DNA of 64,000 nt from Leguminivora glycinivorella. Taxonomy: Eukaryota > Arthropoda > Insecta > Lepidoptera > Tortricidae. The position numbers were made by a program, and so were the translations under genes. The notes below the pieces were generated by a model. That model saw only the letters and a program-made list of their open reading frames with translations. It was not told where the DNA came from and made no database searches. The stretch is from positions 14,297,706 through 14,361,705 of the forward strand of contig NC_062992.1 of NCBI RefSeq assembly GCF_023078275.1, given 5' to 3'. Positions 52,759 to 63,778 of the stretch are shown here, in pieces (position 1 is the stretch's first letter; each line of letters opens with the position of its first letter).

Positions 52759-52943
52759 TAGGTACATTTCATACATAGCAGGTCATTCCAACTGGTAGGT
52801 ACTTCCTAGCTACGGAAAACCGTACAGTGGCCGGCAAGGTTGAGCTCAACCACTATAGGTGCAAAAAGCCAAGGGACAGTCTGTGAACCTATCTGTCTGT
52901 GTACTCGGTAACGTCCCGTAAGAGTAGCAGAATCTATCGTGTT

Positions 52944-53167
52944 ACAATACTAATATTATAAATGGGAAAGTGTGTGTGTCTGTTCATTTGTCCGTCTTTC
53001 ACCGCAAAACGGAACGACGAACTGAAGTGATTTTTTAATTGGTGATAGTTGAAGGGATGGAGAGTGACATAGGCTACTTTTTGTATCTTTCTAACCCTTA
53101 AAATGGGGGGTGAAAGTTTGTATGGAGCATCGAATTTTACGCGAGCGAAGCCGCAGGCAAAAGCTAG
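52944..53167 (+). mobile_element. Helitron-like family D, longer form
   Basis: 224 bp. Extra TTAAAATGGGGGGTGAAAG segment before the 3' CGCGAGCGAAGCCGCAGGCA and CTAG. Confidence 0.75.
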
Positions 53168-53269
53168 TAATATATATTTAGGAATGCCCCTGTGAAGTTT
53201 CGAAAAAAAAATCAAAATAATCTTGTTTTCCCATACAATTATGACATTCCAAGTGGCAGGATAAAATCA

Positions 53270-53375
53270 GTCTCTTGTGTACGCCACAGTTTAACCTACA
53301 TCCCACAGTCGACTTCTACGACACCCACGGGAGGAAAGGGGGTGAACTCTTGATCCGTCATCACACGGGACTAAA
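53270..53375. repeat. Family T fragment
   Basis: CACAGTTTAACCTACATCCC, GACACCCACGGGAGGAAAGG. Confidence 0.55.
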
Positions 53376-53620
53376 ACATTTCATACGAATATTTTAAATA
53401 AATATGTTTTCGTATTTGATAGAAAAATAAAAATGAAATAAATGCCAACCGGCTGTCAAAGGGCTGTACTTTTAAACCAACAAGATAAAAATAAAATGTA
53501 AGTCGATTGGCTGTCAAGCTCTGTAAAGTACCTCTCAGACGTTCACGGGTTCAAGCACGTGTTTACCTACCGCTACCCTTCAGCTTATATAACGGGCTGT
53601 TGAAAACGTTTTCTATTCGC

Positions 53621-53764
53621 GTAAGTGCGTTTTCACATTAACTATCCGATCCGATATCGGATGTCGGACCGATATCCCATACATTACAGGCGCCATCTTG
53701 GATTTTTACTATTGAAATCCTTCCGACATCCGATATCGGATCGGATAATGTGAAAACGGCCTAA
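53621..53764. mobile_element. MITE family K, complete
   Basis: GTGCGTTTTCACATTAACTA ... GATCGGATAATGTGAAAAC. Confidence 0.8.
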
Positions 53765-53765
53765 G

Positions 53766-53890
53766 GCACTGGTCCCACCAGACGCGAGTGAGAGCGATGA
53801 GCTAACAGCGATAGAACTAAACTAATGACAGTCGCTTCCGTGTAAAAAAAATACGCGATGATAGCGCGAGGGAGTTCTAGTTATAGTTAG
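53766..53890. repeat. Family J, left half
   Basis: AGGCACTGGTCCCACCAGAC, GATGAGCTAACAGCGATAG; right arm missing. Confidence 0.6.
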
Positions 53891-53940
53891 AATAGAATAG
53901 ACTGGAATAGAATGTATAGTCAGGGACCAAACGACCTCTT

Positions 53941-56900
53941 TTACAAAAAGTCGTCGACATCTCTTCTAAATACCTAAAACAGGTATGGATGTGTTCCTCG
54001 TTATCTCCAGATTACGAATTGACCTGTTTTAGTTTAAGGAGGGGGGACGGGTTGAGAAAAAGGGGGAGAAAGATGGCGGCCGACCATCATAGATATTTAT
54101 TCACATCTCGAGTCCTATGCCACCAATCTGTTCGTGCAAGGTGTCGTTTGAAAGCTTATTAAACCTACTTTAATTGTTTTTAAATAACTATACTCATAAA
54201 AGTAACCGTTTACGAAATATTTGAAAATATGTGTTTTTTTATCGCGCATTAATTGCACAAGTACTAGAAAAAATGCGTCTAACTCAATAAACAATAACTT
54301 TACCGCAATTGATGTTATTATAAAATTTTCGCGTCTATTCATGCTCTTTCTAAAAATATAAGTTTCATTGGTATATGATAATATATAACCATGTAATTAC
54401 GAATTTGGTTTAGCAGGAGTCACTCTGCCCGGTCGCAGAAATGGGCGCTGACCGTAGTAAAGTATTCAATATTTTTGAGGTCCTATTTTACGGATCCATA
54501 TGCGAGAGGTATCGTTTCAAAGCTAATTAAACCTACTATATTTTTTTATAAATAACTATAATCATAAAGGTAGCTGTTTAGAAAATATTTGAAAATATGT
54601 GTTTTATAGACCATGAGTCGCACAAGTACCTACTGGTAAAAAATGCTTCTTAATCAATAAACAACAACTTTCCGGAATTGATGTTAGTATAAGATTTACG
54701 CGGAATTTTGTGTGCTTTCTAATAACATAAGTTTTATTGGTGTATGATATTATATAACCAAGTAATTACAAATATGGTTAAGTAGGGGCCACAGCGCCCG
54801 GCCACGTATGGATGCTGACCGTCACCAAATTTTCTATATTTTTCAGATCCTATTTTATTTAACAGGAATCTTTTGAAAGCATATTATGCGTACTATCATT
54901 GGTTCTCAATAATTTTAGTTGTAACTGTAGTAGCTAACAAAATATTTGAAAATATGCATTGGAACCGATGTGAGTAAAACATGCTTCTAGCTCAATGAAT
55001 TATATTTTTTCCGCAATTGATATAATAACAAAATAAACGGCGAAATGTATGACCTTTTCAAATAATAAGTTTTGTCAGTATTGTATAAAGAATTAATGTT
55101 AATTTATCCATCATACTCACTGCGCACCGTCATATACATGGATGACCATTTTCGTTGCCGTTTTCATAATTTTTAAGATTGTATCTTGGTGCATGACCAA
55201 TAAACAATAACTTTACCGCAAATAATGTTATGATAAGATTTACAGGACATTTCATATGCTTTCTAAAAATATAAGTTTTATTGATGTATGATATTATACA
55301 ACCAAGTAATTACGAATTTGGTTTAGCAGGTGTCACTGCACCCCCGTGACGTAAATAGGTGCTAACCGTCGCCTAATTTTATGTATTTCTCAGATCCTAT
55401 TTTAGCGATCAATTTGTGAGAGGTATCATTTGAAAGCATATTATGCGTACTATCGTTACTTTTTAATAATGTTAGTCGTAATTGTAGAAGTTTACAAAAT
55501 ATTTGACAATATGTGTATTTTTACTGTATATGAATAGCATTCGCACTGATACGAGTGAAACATGCTTCTAGCTCAATAAATTATATTTTTCCGCAATTGA
55601 TATAATAACGAAATGAACCGCAAAATGTATGGCCTTTACAAAAAATGAGTTTTGTTAGATTTGCTTAAACAATTAATGTTAATTTGTCCACCATACCCAC
55701 TGCGCACGGTCAATCGTCATATAAACGGATGTCCACCGCCGTTGCCTTAATTTCTTCATCATTTTACAGATTTTATTTTACTGATCAATTAAGTATATAA
55801 GTAAATTCGATACGTGATAGATTATATTTATTATGAATATACGATTAGTGAAATAAAATCTGAAAAATCATGAAAAAAGGCAACGACGGTGGACATCCAT
55901 TTATATGATGGTGCGCAGTAGGTGAGCTGAACAAATTCAAATTAATTGTTCATGCAATACAAACCAAACTTATTTTTTGTGTAAGTCATACATTTTCCGT
56001 TTATTTTGTTATTATTTCAATTGCGGAAAACTATAATTTATTGAGCTAGAAGCGTGTCTTATCAATGCCAATGCTATTCATGCACAGTAAAATACACATA
56101 TTACTAATCAAATATTTTGTAAACTTCTACAGTTTCGACTTGAAATATTAGAAATAAAGATAGTACGCATAATATGCTTTCAAATGATACCTCTCACAAA
56201 TTTATCAGTAAAATAGGATCTGAGTAACGTAGAAAATTTGGCGACGTCAGTCAGCACCCAATATCGTGACAGGGCGCAGTGACACCTGCTAAACCAAATT
56301 CGTAATTACTTGGTCATATATAATCATACACCAATAAAACTTATATTTTTAGAAAGCGCATGAAATTTCGCGTAAATTTTATAATAACATTAATTGCGGT
56401 AAAGTTATGGTTTATTAAGTTAGAAGCATTTTTTATCTGTATATGTGCAACTCGTGCTCGAAAAAAAACCCATGTTTTCAAATATTTTGTGAACAGCTAC
56501 CTTTATAACTATAGTTATTCAAAAATAATTATAGTAGGTTTAATTTGCTTTCAAATGATACCTCTTACATATGGATCCGTAAAATAAGAACTTAAAAATA
56601 TTGAATACTTTACTACGGTCAGCGCTCATTTTTATGCGACCGGCGGAGTGACCACTACGAAACAAAATTCGTAATTTAATGGTTATATTATCACTTACCA
56701 ATAAAACTTATATTTTTAGAAAGCTCATGAATAGTCGCGTAAATTTTATAATAACATCAATTGCGGTAACGTTATTGTTTATTGACTTAGAAGCATTTTT
56801 TACCAGTACTTGTGCGATTCATGCTCGATAAAAAACACATATTTTCAAATATTATGTAAACAGCTACCTTAAATACTATAGTTATGTGTAAACAATTATA

Positions 56901-57507
56901 GTAGGTTTAATTATCTTTCAAACGATACCTCTCACATATGGATCCGTAAAATAAGACCTCAAAAATATTGAATACTTTACTACGGTCAGCGCCCGTTTAT
57001 GCGACCTGGAGGATAACCCCTGCCAAACAAAATTCTTAATTATATGGTTATATATTATCATATACCAATGAAACTTATATTTTTAGAAAGAACATGAATA
57101 GACGCGAAAATTTTATAATAACATCAATTGCGGTAAAGTTATTGTTTATTGAGTTAGACGCATTTTTTACTAGTACTTGTGCAATTCATGCGCGATAAAA
57201 AAACACATATTTTCAAATATTTCCTAAACGGTTACTTTTATGAGCATAGTTATTTGAAAACAATTAAAGTAAGTTTAATAAGCTTTCAAATGACACCTCG
57301 CACGAACAGATTGGTGCCATAGGACTCGAGATGTGAATAAATATCTATGATGGTCGGTCGCCATCTTTCCCCCCTTTTTCTCGACCCGTCCCCCCTCCTT
57401 AAACTAAAACAGGTCAATTCGTAATCTGGAGAGAACGAGGAACATATCCATACCTGTTTTAGGTATTTAGAAGAGATGTCGACGAAAATCGTGAAGGAGA
57501 CGACTTG
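53941..57507. mobile_element. 3.6-kb foldback element with internal subrepeats
   Basis: Two inverted arms of about 1.75 kb meet near 55800. Outer ends TCGTCGACATCTCTTCTAAA / inverse, next CCTGTTTTAGTTTAAGGAGG / inverse. Each arm holds about four to five diverged subrepeats of about 300-370 bp sharing ATTGCGGTAAAGTTATTGTT-, ATAAAACTTATATTTTTAGA-, CAAATGATACCTCTCAC- and TTTCAAATATTT-type strings. No ORF above 75 codons. Outer parts of the arms look more than 90% alike by eye. Confidence 0.85.
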
Positions 57508-57636
57508 TGGCCAAATTGGCTCTAGACTAACATATCTTTGATCAAATGAGTTTTTGTCATTCTTATTTTAGCTCATTCGTTATTTGTAAAAAAAATTCTT
57601 GGCATTTTCTCTGTTACATGTTACAGGCAACTGTTA

Positions 57637-58049
57637 GGGTGCCTTTCCACCACAGAGATGCGCTATACGTAGATGTGTTTGATATCCACTAATCAGCTAA
57701 GTCGAACCGCTTAGTTTAACCACATCTCAGACACGGGTGATCAAATATATAAAAGAGGCGCGTTCCTAGCACACATTCTAAGCTCGTGTAGGTGAACGCG
57801 TACCATGCTTGTATGAATCAGATGTGACAGGTTGACTGTTCACGTTTTTGACAGGCGGTAACTGTGAGGTAACAGAGAGGGGGTAGGCGGCGCTTTCAGC
57901 GGGGAGCGGTAGTGGCCATACTGTACGATAGTACTCTTTATTATATTGTGGCTTAATGCTAGTGGGAACGGGTTCGACTAAGCTGCTTGGTGGATATCAG
58001 ACGCATCCATAGCAACGTAGCGTAGTACATCTCTGGTTGAAAGGCACTC
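57637..58049. mobile_element. Hairpin MITE split by family F
   Basis: GGGTGCCTTTCCACCACAGA ... TGATATCCACTAATCAGCTA and inverse; TTA/TAA at the flanks. Family F sits in the loop. Confidence 0.75.
57721..57950 (+). mobile_element. MITE family F copy 4, intact length
   Basis: CACATCTCAGACACGGG ... TTATATTGTG, flanks GTTTAAC / GCTTAAT (5 of 7). Confidence 0.8.
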
Positions 58050-58418
58050 TAATGAATAGTAGATTAAATTTCTCAAATTATAATATGTAATTGTTAACAT
58101 GACTGTGATCTCAGCTTTATTAAGGAATTACTGGACAAGGTAAGTATACTATTTTTCTTTTCGACAGGGCAGGGCCGACAAGCGGTAACTTCGTATAGCG
58201 CAGTGGCCTGAATTTGACGCTTTCCCGCCGGGATACAGAAAAAAAATCGCTCACTATTTTAATTTACTTTTTTGACACAACGTTTCACAATGCCCTTAAA
58301 AAGCGATGTGAATACAGCCTGTCAGTGTAAATCCACGTTTTATTCCTTATTGTGTACAAGTTATTGTGTCCTTTCTTCCCTTATTAATAACACTTGGGCT
58401 CCTTTGTGATGTGAAGTG
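58050..58418. other. Unassigned intron sequence
   Basis: No features recognised. Confidence 0.35.
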
Positions 58419-58423
58419 GACGC

Positions 58424-59145
58424 TAGGGATTGAAATTACACCGGACCGGATCCGCCAATATTTTGGTATTATCCGGCTAAAAATCGCCGGATCTGGCTAC
58501 CCAACGTACAATCGCTTACGTTTCGTAAGAGTATCGTTATCTCTCCCTGTTTGCAGTGGCGTGACAGAGACAGACTGCGTTTCGATTGTTACGTATCATT
58601 GTCAATGGTTTGTCACTTCGGCTAGGCTGGCTGGTAATATACATCGACATAAAGGCGACGAACGAAAGAAAGGAAAAGTTGTAAATTGAAGACATTTATT
58701 TTTAATTGAGATTGTGATATTAGGTGCCTAATGGCTCAAATTTCAAATTATTCGTTAGTTAACTTTCAAGTGAAGTTTCAATGTTACACTTTTTATACTT
58801 AGCTTAATTTCATTTTGCAAATAAGTAACTCCAAAAATTATATGGTACTCACAAAATTTTTAAAACTATGTTACAACATACAATCACGCCTGTATCCCAT
58901 AAAGGGGTAGGCAGAACACATGAAACTACTAAAGCTTCAGTGCCACTCTTGGCAAATTTAATAAGGGGTTGAAAGAAATCGAAACTGTGACATTGCAGTG
59001 TGACAGAGAAAAAATATATTATTAATCTGTGATCTATGATATTTTTATAGAAAACCGAATGTTTTCAGGTTGTATCCGTCCAGGTCACAGACAAAATCGG
59101 TCCGGATCCGGCCTGCTTAAAATCTAATCCGGTTTGCAATCCCTA
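58424..59145. mobile_element. TIR element with TAGGGATTG ends
   Basis: TAGGGATTGAAATTACACCG / inverse of CCGGTTTGCAATCCCTA, subterminal CCGGATCCGGC-like words, flanked by GACGC on both sides (58419-58423, 59146-59150). Contains an E-like segment (58490-58635) and family T (58875-59003). hAT-like ends, but only 5 bp of TSD. Confidence 0.65.
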
Positions 59146-59295
59146 GACGCGGTTTGCTCCGTTTAATATGAGGATAACCTTCTTTTTTACGTCGTGACGT
59201 GTGGCGGCTTACAAAAAGTTTTGCCATACAATAAAAAATGTGCTGAAAAAACTATTATTACATCATCATCACCCGAAACTTTATTTTTTATCAAT

Positions 59296-59495
59296 AACTA
59301 GCCCTTTCCCGCGGCTTCGCCCGTGTACTAAAATTAATCTTATTCAAACGTTGAACTTTGGGCCCCCGTTTCACCCCCTTAGGATGTGAATTTTGAAAAA
59401 TCCTATCTCAGTGCGTGCCAAGTTTGGAATATCTAGGACAAGCGGTTTCGGATGTGTTGATATGTCAGTCAGTCAGTCAGTTTCTTCTTTTATAT
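59296..59495 (-). repeat. Second Helitron-like group, partial
   Basis: AACTAGCCCTTTCCCGCGGC (3' end, reverse), CCCCGTTTCACCCCCTTAGG, (AGTC)n. Different body from family D. Confidence 0.5.
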
Positions 59496-59499
59496 TCAA

Positions 59500-59648
59500 C
59501 TAGCTTTTGCCCTCGGCTTCACTCGCATTAGAAAGAGACAAAAAGTAGCCTATGTCACTCTCCATCCCTTCAACTATCTCCACTTAATGCCGTGAAGGAC
59601 GGACAAACAAACAGACACACACTTTCCCATTTATAATATTAGTATGGA
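59500..59648 (-). mobile_element. Helitron-like family D, reverse
   Basis: CTAGCTTTTGCCCTCGGCTT ... TTATAATATTAGTATGGA. Confidence 0.75.
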
Positions 59649-59909
59649 TAATAGTTACCTAGTCATATTTTAGAATTTGTTATGTTTGTAGACGATGTAA
59701 CGTAGACATTCTGTATACAGTTTGTTTACTTCGAGTATTAAATTATTTTTGCACACGTACATTTAACTATGTTCGCCGTTTCGCTATTCGAAGGTTGTCT
59801 GGAAGAAATTGCTGTTTAGCGGTAAGTCCGTCTGTTGTTACCGACATGGTTAATTCCTTTGAATTTCTATGTAATGTATGTTTTGTAGTGTGCAATAAGT
59901 ATGTCCATG

Positions 59910-60268
59910 TCCATACTAATAATATAAATGGGAAAGTGTGTGTGTCTGTTTGTTTGTCCGTGTTTCACGGCAAAACGGAGCGACAAATCAAAGGATCGCA
60001 TGTTCCCAGTCGATATAGGTCATTAAAGAGTTATGTAGTTCCCAATACCGCCGATAGATGGCGGTATTATCAATAGTAATAACGTCATGCTAATTCCTTA
60101 AAACTGTATAACTAGAATAAGTACATTCACTTTTAATATAGACCTGAACCAAGCAGCATTGTTTTCTCTCCGATACCTGCCCAAGACCCTCGACCCCCAG
60201 ACACGTGGCAACAGGAGCATTCCGCATTTTTCGAATTTGACGCGAGCGAAGCCGCAGGCAAAAGCTAG
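59910..60268 (+). mobile_element. Helitron-like family D with about 240 bp of foreign filler
   Basis: Both family D ends are intact (TCCATACTAATAATATAAAT ... AAGCCGCAGGCAAAAGCTAG). After GGAGCGACAAATCAA the usual middle is replaced by about 240 bp not seen elsewhere here (59993-60230, includes CGCCGATAGATGGCGG). Ends 22 bp from the exon 1 donor. Confidence 0.75.
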
Positions 60269-60290
60269 TTATTATATATTATGATCTCAC

Positions 60291-60388
60291 CTTAGGGTGG
60301 TCCCTCACGGGGACCGCGACTCGAACGCACAGTTTCACAGGTTTGTCTCTCGTAATGTCCAGTAGTCGACGCTCACCGCGCCATTCAC
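60291..60388 (-). CDS. Exon 1 (in window) of a KH-domain STAR/KHDRBS-like RNA-binding protein
   Basis: First visible coding exon of the minus-strand gene. Acceptor TTGTTGCAG precedes position 60388, and donor GTGAGATC follows 60291. It enters in phase 2 (2 nt complete a codon from an unseen exon) and encodes 32 residues ending KLCVRVAVPVRDHPK. This matches the strand that leads into the KH fold in Sam68/SLM/quaking-related proteins (VPVREHPKFNFVGKLLGPKG). STAR proteins bind UAA-type RNA motifs and control splicing, export and translation. The exon carrying QUA1 and the start codon was not found up to 64000, so the gene is partial. The chain 60388 to 12054 keeps one open frame over nine exons. 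A Helitron-like element ends at 60268, only 22 bp past the donor. Family call confident; exact orthologue not determined. Confidence 0.9.
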
Positions 60389-60466
60389 CTGCAACAACCA
60401 AAGTAGTTTTCACTCAATTTTTTTTTATAAAGCATACATAATTTATAACACTTTAAGTTCTCGCGC

Positions 60467-60757
60467 TTTATACACATATTTAAAGTCACATACAGGTCGA
60501 ACGTTAACATTATTTTTACCTTTTTTCGCTCGTCTTCCGCGACCACGGCCAGTGCAACCTGGCCGAAACGTTGGGGAAAAAGGTAAAAATAATGTTAATT
60601 AATCGCGTTCGACCGGGGGCCGATTTTTGAGTCTCACGGCGTTCGAATTCAGAAAATTGTCACTAAAAATAATAGGCAATTCACCGTTTTCAACCGGTAT
60701 TTTAGTGACAGTGAGACTCAAAAATCGGCCCCCTGTATGTGACTTTAAATATACATA
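60467..60757. mobile_element. Hairpin element split by a smaller hairpin MITE
   Basis: TATTTAAAGTCACATACAGG ... GTCGAACG and inverse; inner GGTAAAAATAATGTTAA pair. Confidence 0.7.
60614..60733. mobile_element. Hairpin MITE inside the hairpin element
   Basis: GGGGGCCGATTTTTGAGTCT / inverse, AAACGGTGAATTGCC-type core; diverged copy at 11095-11215. Confidence 0.75.
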
Positions 60758-60989
60758 ATTTAGTTCATCACTTTCAATCGCCTAGTTCAATTTAGATTCC
60801 ATCAGTTCTCAAATAGTCCTTATATCCTAGCGGGTGTTACTTCTGCGTGCATTGCATAACACTGGCACCAACGAAAATGGAGGGTTAACCCGAGGGTTAA
60901 CCCACCATTTTATATGGAATTTGACAGATGACAGCCCACTGTTAAGTGTTTGGTGCAAGTGGGCCTTAGTCCGTTTTCTCATTATCCGA

Positions 60990-61160
<171 letters not shown>

Positions 61161-61310
61161 TGTTGCATTGTAGCCCCCGAGCGGATATACCGATTTAGAT
61201 TTCGTTTTTTTTTAAACGCTGAATTAGTCAGGAGTGTTCTTGGCCATGTTTGATGAAAATTGGTCCATTATGTCGGGGTTTTTTCAAAATTTAAATTTTC
61301 TGGTTAGGTT
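61161..61310 (-). repeat. Family B, reverse, adjoining the microsatellite
   Basis: TTGCATTGTAGCCCCCGAGC ... TTTGATGAAAATTGGTCCAT; the (GTGC)n replaces the usual (GTCT)n of B. Confidence 0.7.
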
Positions 61311-62340
61311 ATAAGTTCACGCTCTTCTGACAGTCTTTACCAAACATTTCAATTCAATTTTTTTATATCTCTAGGTATACCTCAAAGACAATCTTCAGAT
61401 CCCATTTACCCAGGTCTCACCGCACGTATTCGTTTATTCCACCATATTTATTAAGGCGAGCACTAATTGGCCCTCGAGATATTCAAATATGATGAAATCC
61501 CGCGGATTTAGAACTATGTCAAGATTTGACTTTCAAACCGCTTTTTGTGGGGTTTTGCATAAATCTACTTCATTATGGAAGCGACAGGGATCCATTCTGA
61601 TATTTTTATACCAGTGGCTTATTTCGCTACAGTGACATTGATAGTTGACACTCACAATTCTGAGCCTATTTCTGGGTTGATAAGTTCTTTACTCATCGTC
61701 AATATATCCTAGTGTGTTGTCCATAATGGCCGCTGTACACATGGGGCCAACGGTTGGTCCAACCCTTGGTGGAACCCCTTGGCCGAGATAAGAGTCGCTG
61801 TTTACACATTGGTGAACCAATCACTTGGCATTGGCCCTTCATAAAAGATGGACGTAGAATGGAAAAGGCTAGGTAATTCTAGGTCATTCACGTTGTCAGC
61901 AAAATTTAATAAATAAATAATAACCTCGTGGTAAAATGAAATTATCTGAAATATTAACAATTTTATGAATATTCTGATAAGCACATTTATCTTTTTTAGG
62001 CAATATATTAAATATTTGCAAGGGTATTGTATTTCCCAAAATCTACACTATTATTGGCATAGATAACTTATTGTTTTCGTAAATATTTCACTACTGTCCT
62101 CTCTGACGGCTGACGACAAACTGAATGAGGCGCCAACGTGTAAACGCAGTTGGCCATTGGCGCCAAGATCCTTTGATGTGTGGACAAAAAACCGACACTA
62201 GTCGGTTGGCCGGCCAGCGCTAGCGTCAACTGCCAACATACGGCCAAGTAGCCCTCTAAACGCTTGGCCAACGCCGGCCACAGGCAATGAACGGCTAAGT
62301 GTCACTGTCAGGCGACAATTGTCATTATTGTGAAATAGGC
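61311..62340. other. Unassigned; TTGGCC/GGCCAA-rich zone at 61730-62330
   Basis: GGGCCAACGGTTGG, CTTGGCCGAG, GTTGGCCATTGG, GTTGGCCGGCCAG, CTTGGCCAACGCCGGCC recur. No TIR pair or coding resolved. The missing N-terminal exon of the KH gene was searched for here and not found. Confidence 0.35.
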
Positions 62341-62555
62341 TGGCCCAACCCAAAGTTAAGCTAAGTAAGTAGGTATAACTATTAAATAATTATCAATATC
62401 AAATCAAAACCGTAACAAGTTTTTAAATTCTAAATAGGCCTCTTGTTGTGTTATGGATTCGACACGGGCGGACCGAAATGCAATCTGTTTGGTTTTCTGC
62501 TATTTAAATATTGGAATAATTTCCAAGACACTATGCAAATACCTACGTTTATATT
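62341..62555. other. Unassigned intron sequence
   Basis: No features recognised. Confidence 0.35.
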
Positions 62556-62995
62556 TATTTTCCCCTCACTAGCTCAGAAACACGTGTTTTGTCCTTTAAT
62601 ACCAGCGGGTAAAAACGCATTTTATCCACTAGTGGGTAAGTAATTTGACCTTGAATAAAGTAAAAATAACTGCTTTAAAATTGATAAAAGTAGGTGAATC
62701 TAGTAATAAAGATGATTTACCACCTGTGGAACTACTGGAAGCAGTGATAAACACATTTTTTGCGTTGTAGTTTCCTTGCTATAGTGAGGGGAAAAGTTTT
62801 GTGTTACACTCGGGTGCAAATGTTTTCTACTTCTCGTGTGTTAAAAAACTCGCAAGTTCAGGATTCTGTTCTCGAACCACTCGCTTCGCTCGTGGTTCAA
62901 CTATAGAATCCTTTCACTTGCTCGTTTTTCAATTCCACACTCGGCGTTAAAATACAACTTTGCCCCCTTGTGTAACAAATAACTATTACTGCGGC
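62556..62995 (+). repeat. Family V repeat
   Basis: CCTCACTAGCTCAGAAACAC ... ACAACTTTGCCCCCTTGTG. Confidence 0.75.
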
Positions 62996-63014
62996 TGTTT
63001 TATTACATTTATTT

Positions 63015-63070
63015 TTTAACCCCCGACGCAAAAACGACGGGGTATTATAAGTTTGGCGTGTCAGTCTGTG

Positions 63071-63101
<31 letters not shown>

Positions 63102-63104
63102 TTA

Positions 63105-63137
<33 letters not shown>

Positions 63138-63302
63138 GTGTGTGTCTGTCTGGAGCATCGTGGCTCCCGAACGGATGAACCGATTTGGATTTAGTTTTTT
63201 GTCTGAAAGCTGAGTAAGTCGGGTCGGGAGTGTTCTTAGCCATGTTTCATGAAAATCGGTCTATCGCGGTCGGGGGTTTTTTCAAAATTTTAATTTTGTG
63301 GT
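63015..63302 (-). repeat. Family B, complete, reverse, with (TCTG)n
   Basis: TTAACCCCCGACGCAAAAAC ... TTTTAATTTTGTGGTTA, (TCTG)n at 63068-63150. Confidence 0.8.
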
Positions 63303-63349
63303 TATTACATTTATTTTTGTATTAAGCAGAACCGTCTGCCACCAAAGCG

Positions 63350-63660
63350 CTGGTGGCCTAGCGGTAAGAGCGTGCGACTTTCAATCCGGAAGTCGCGGGT
63401 TCGAACCCCGGTTCGCACCAATGAGTTTTCGGAACTTATGTGCGAAATGTTATTTGATATTTGCCAGTCGCTTTTCGGTGAAGGAAAACATCGCGACGAA
63501 ACCGGACTAATCCCAATAAGGCCTAGTTACCCTTCGGGTTGGAAGGTCAGATGGCAGTCGCTTTCGTTATACTAGTGCCGTCGTCAAATTTTGGGGTTAG
63601 TTGTCAAAGCGGACCCCAGGCTAACGAGCCGTGGCAAATGCCGTGATAACTCAATGAGGA
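63350..63660 (+). mobile_element. tRNA-derived SINE family G, complete
   Basis: GGTGGCCTAGCGGTAAGAGC (A box), GCGGGTTCGAACCCCGGTTC (B box), body ATTTGATATTTGCCAGTCGC, AGGAAAACATCGCGACGAAA, tail with GATGACGATGAT. Acceptor ends do not pair, so a SINE head and not a tRNA gene. Confidence 0.9.
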
Positions 63661-63778
63661 TGACGATGATCAAGTGGAAAAAATCACTATCTTTGATGAA
63701 ATTTGAACCCAGGAACACTGGATTGTTACTCGTATCTACCAGGACCGCATAAAACACAACGAATATTTGGATCATGGA

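Noticed and set aside
63350..63425. Functional tRNA gene
   Set aside because: A and B boxes are good, but the acceptor ends do not pair and a SINE body follows directly; same for 35600 and 51904.
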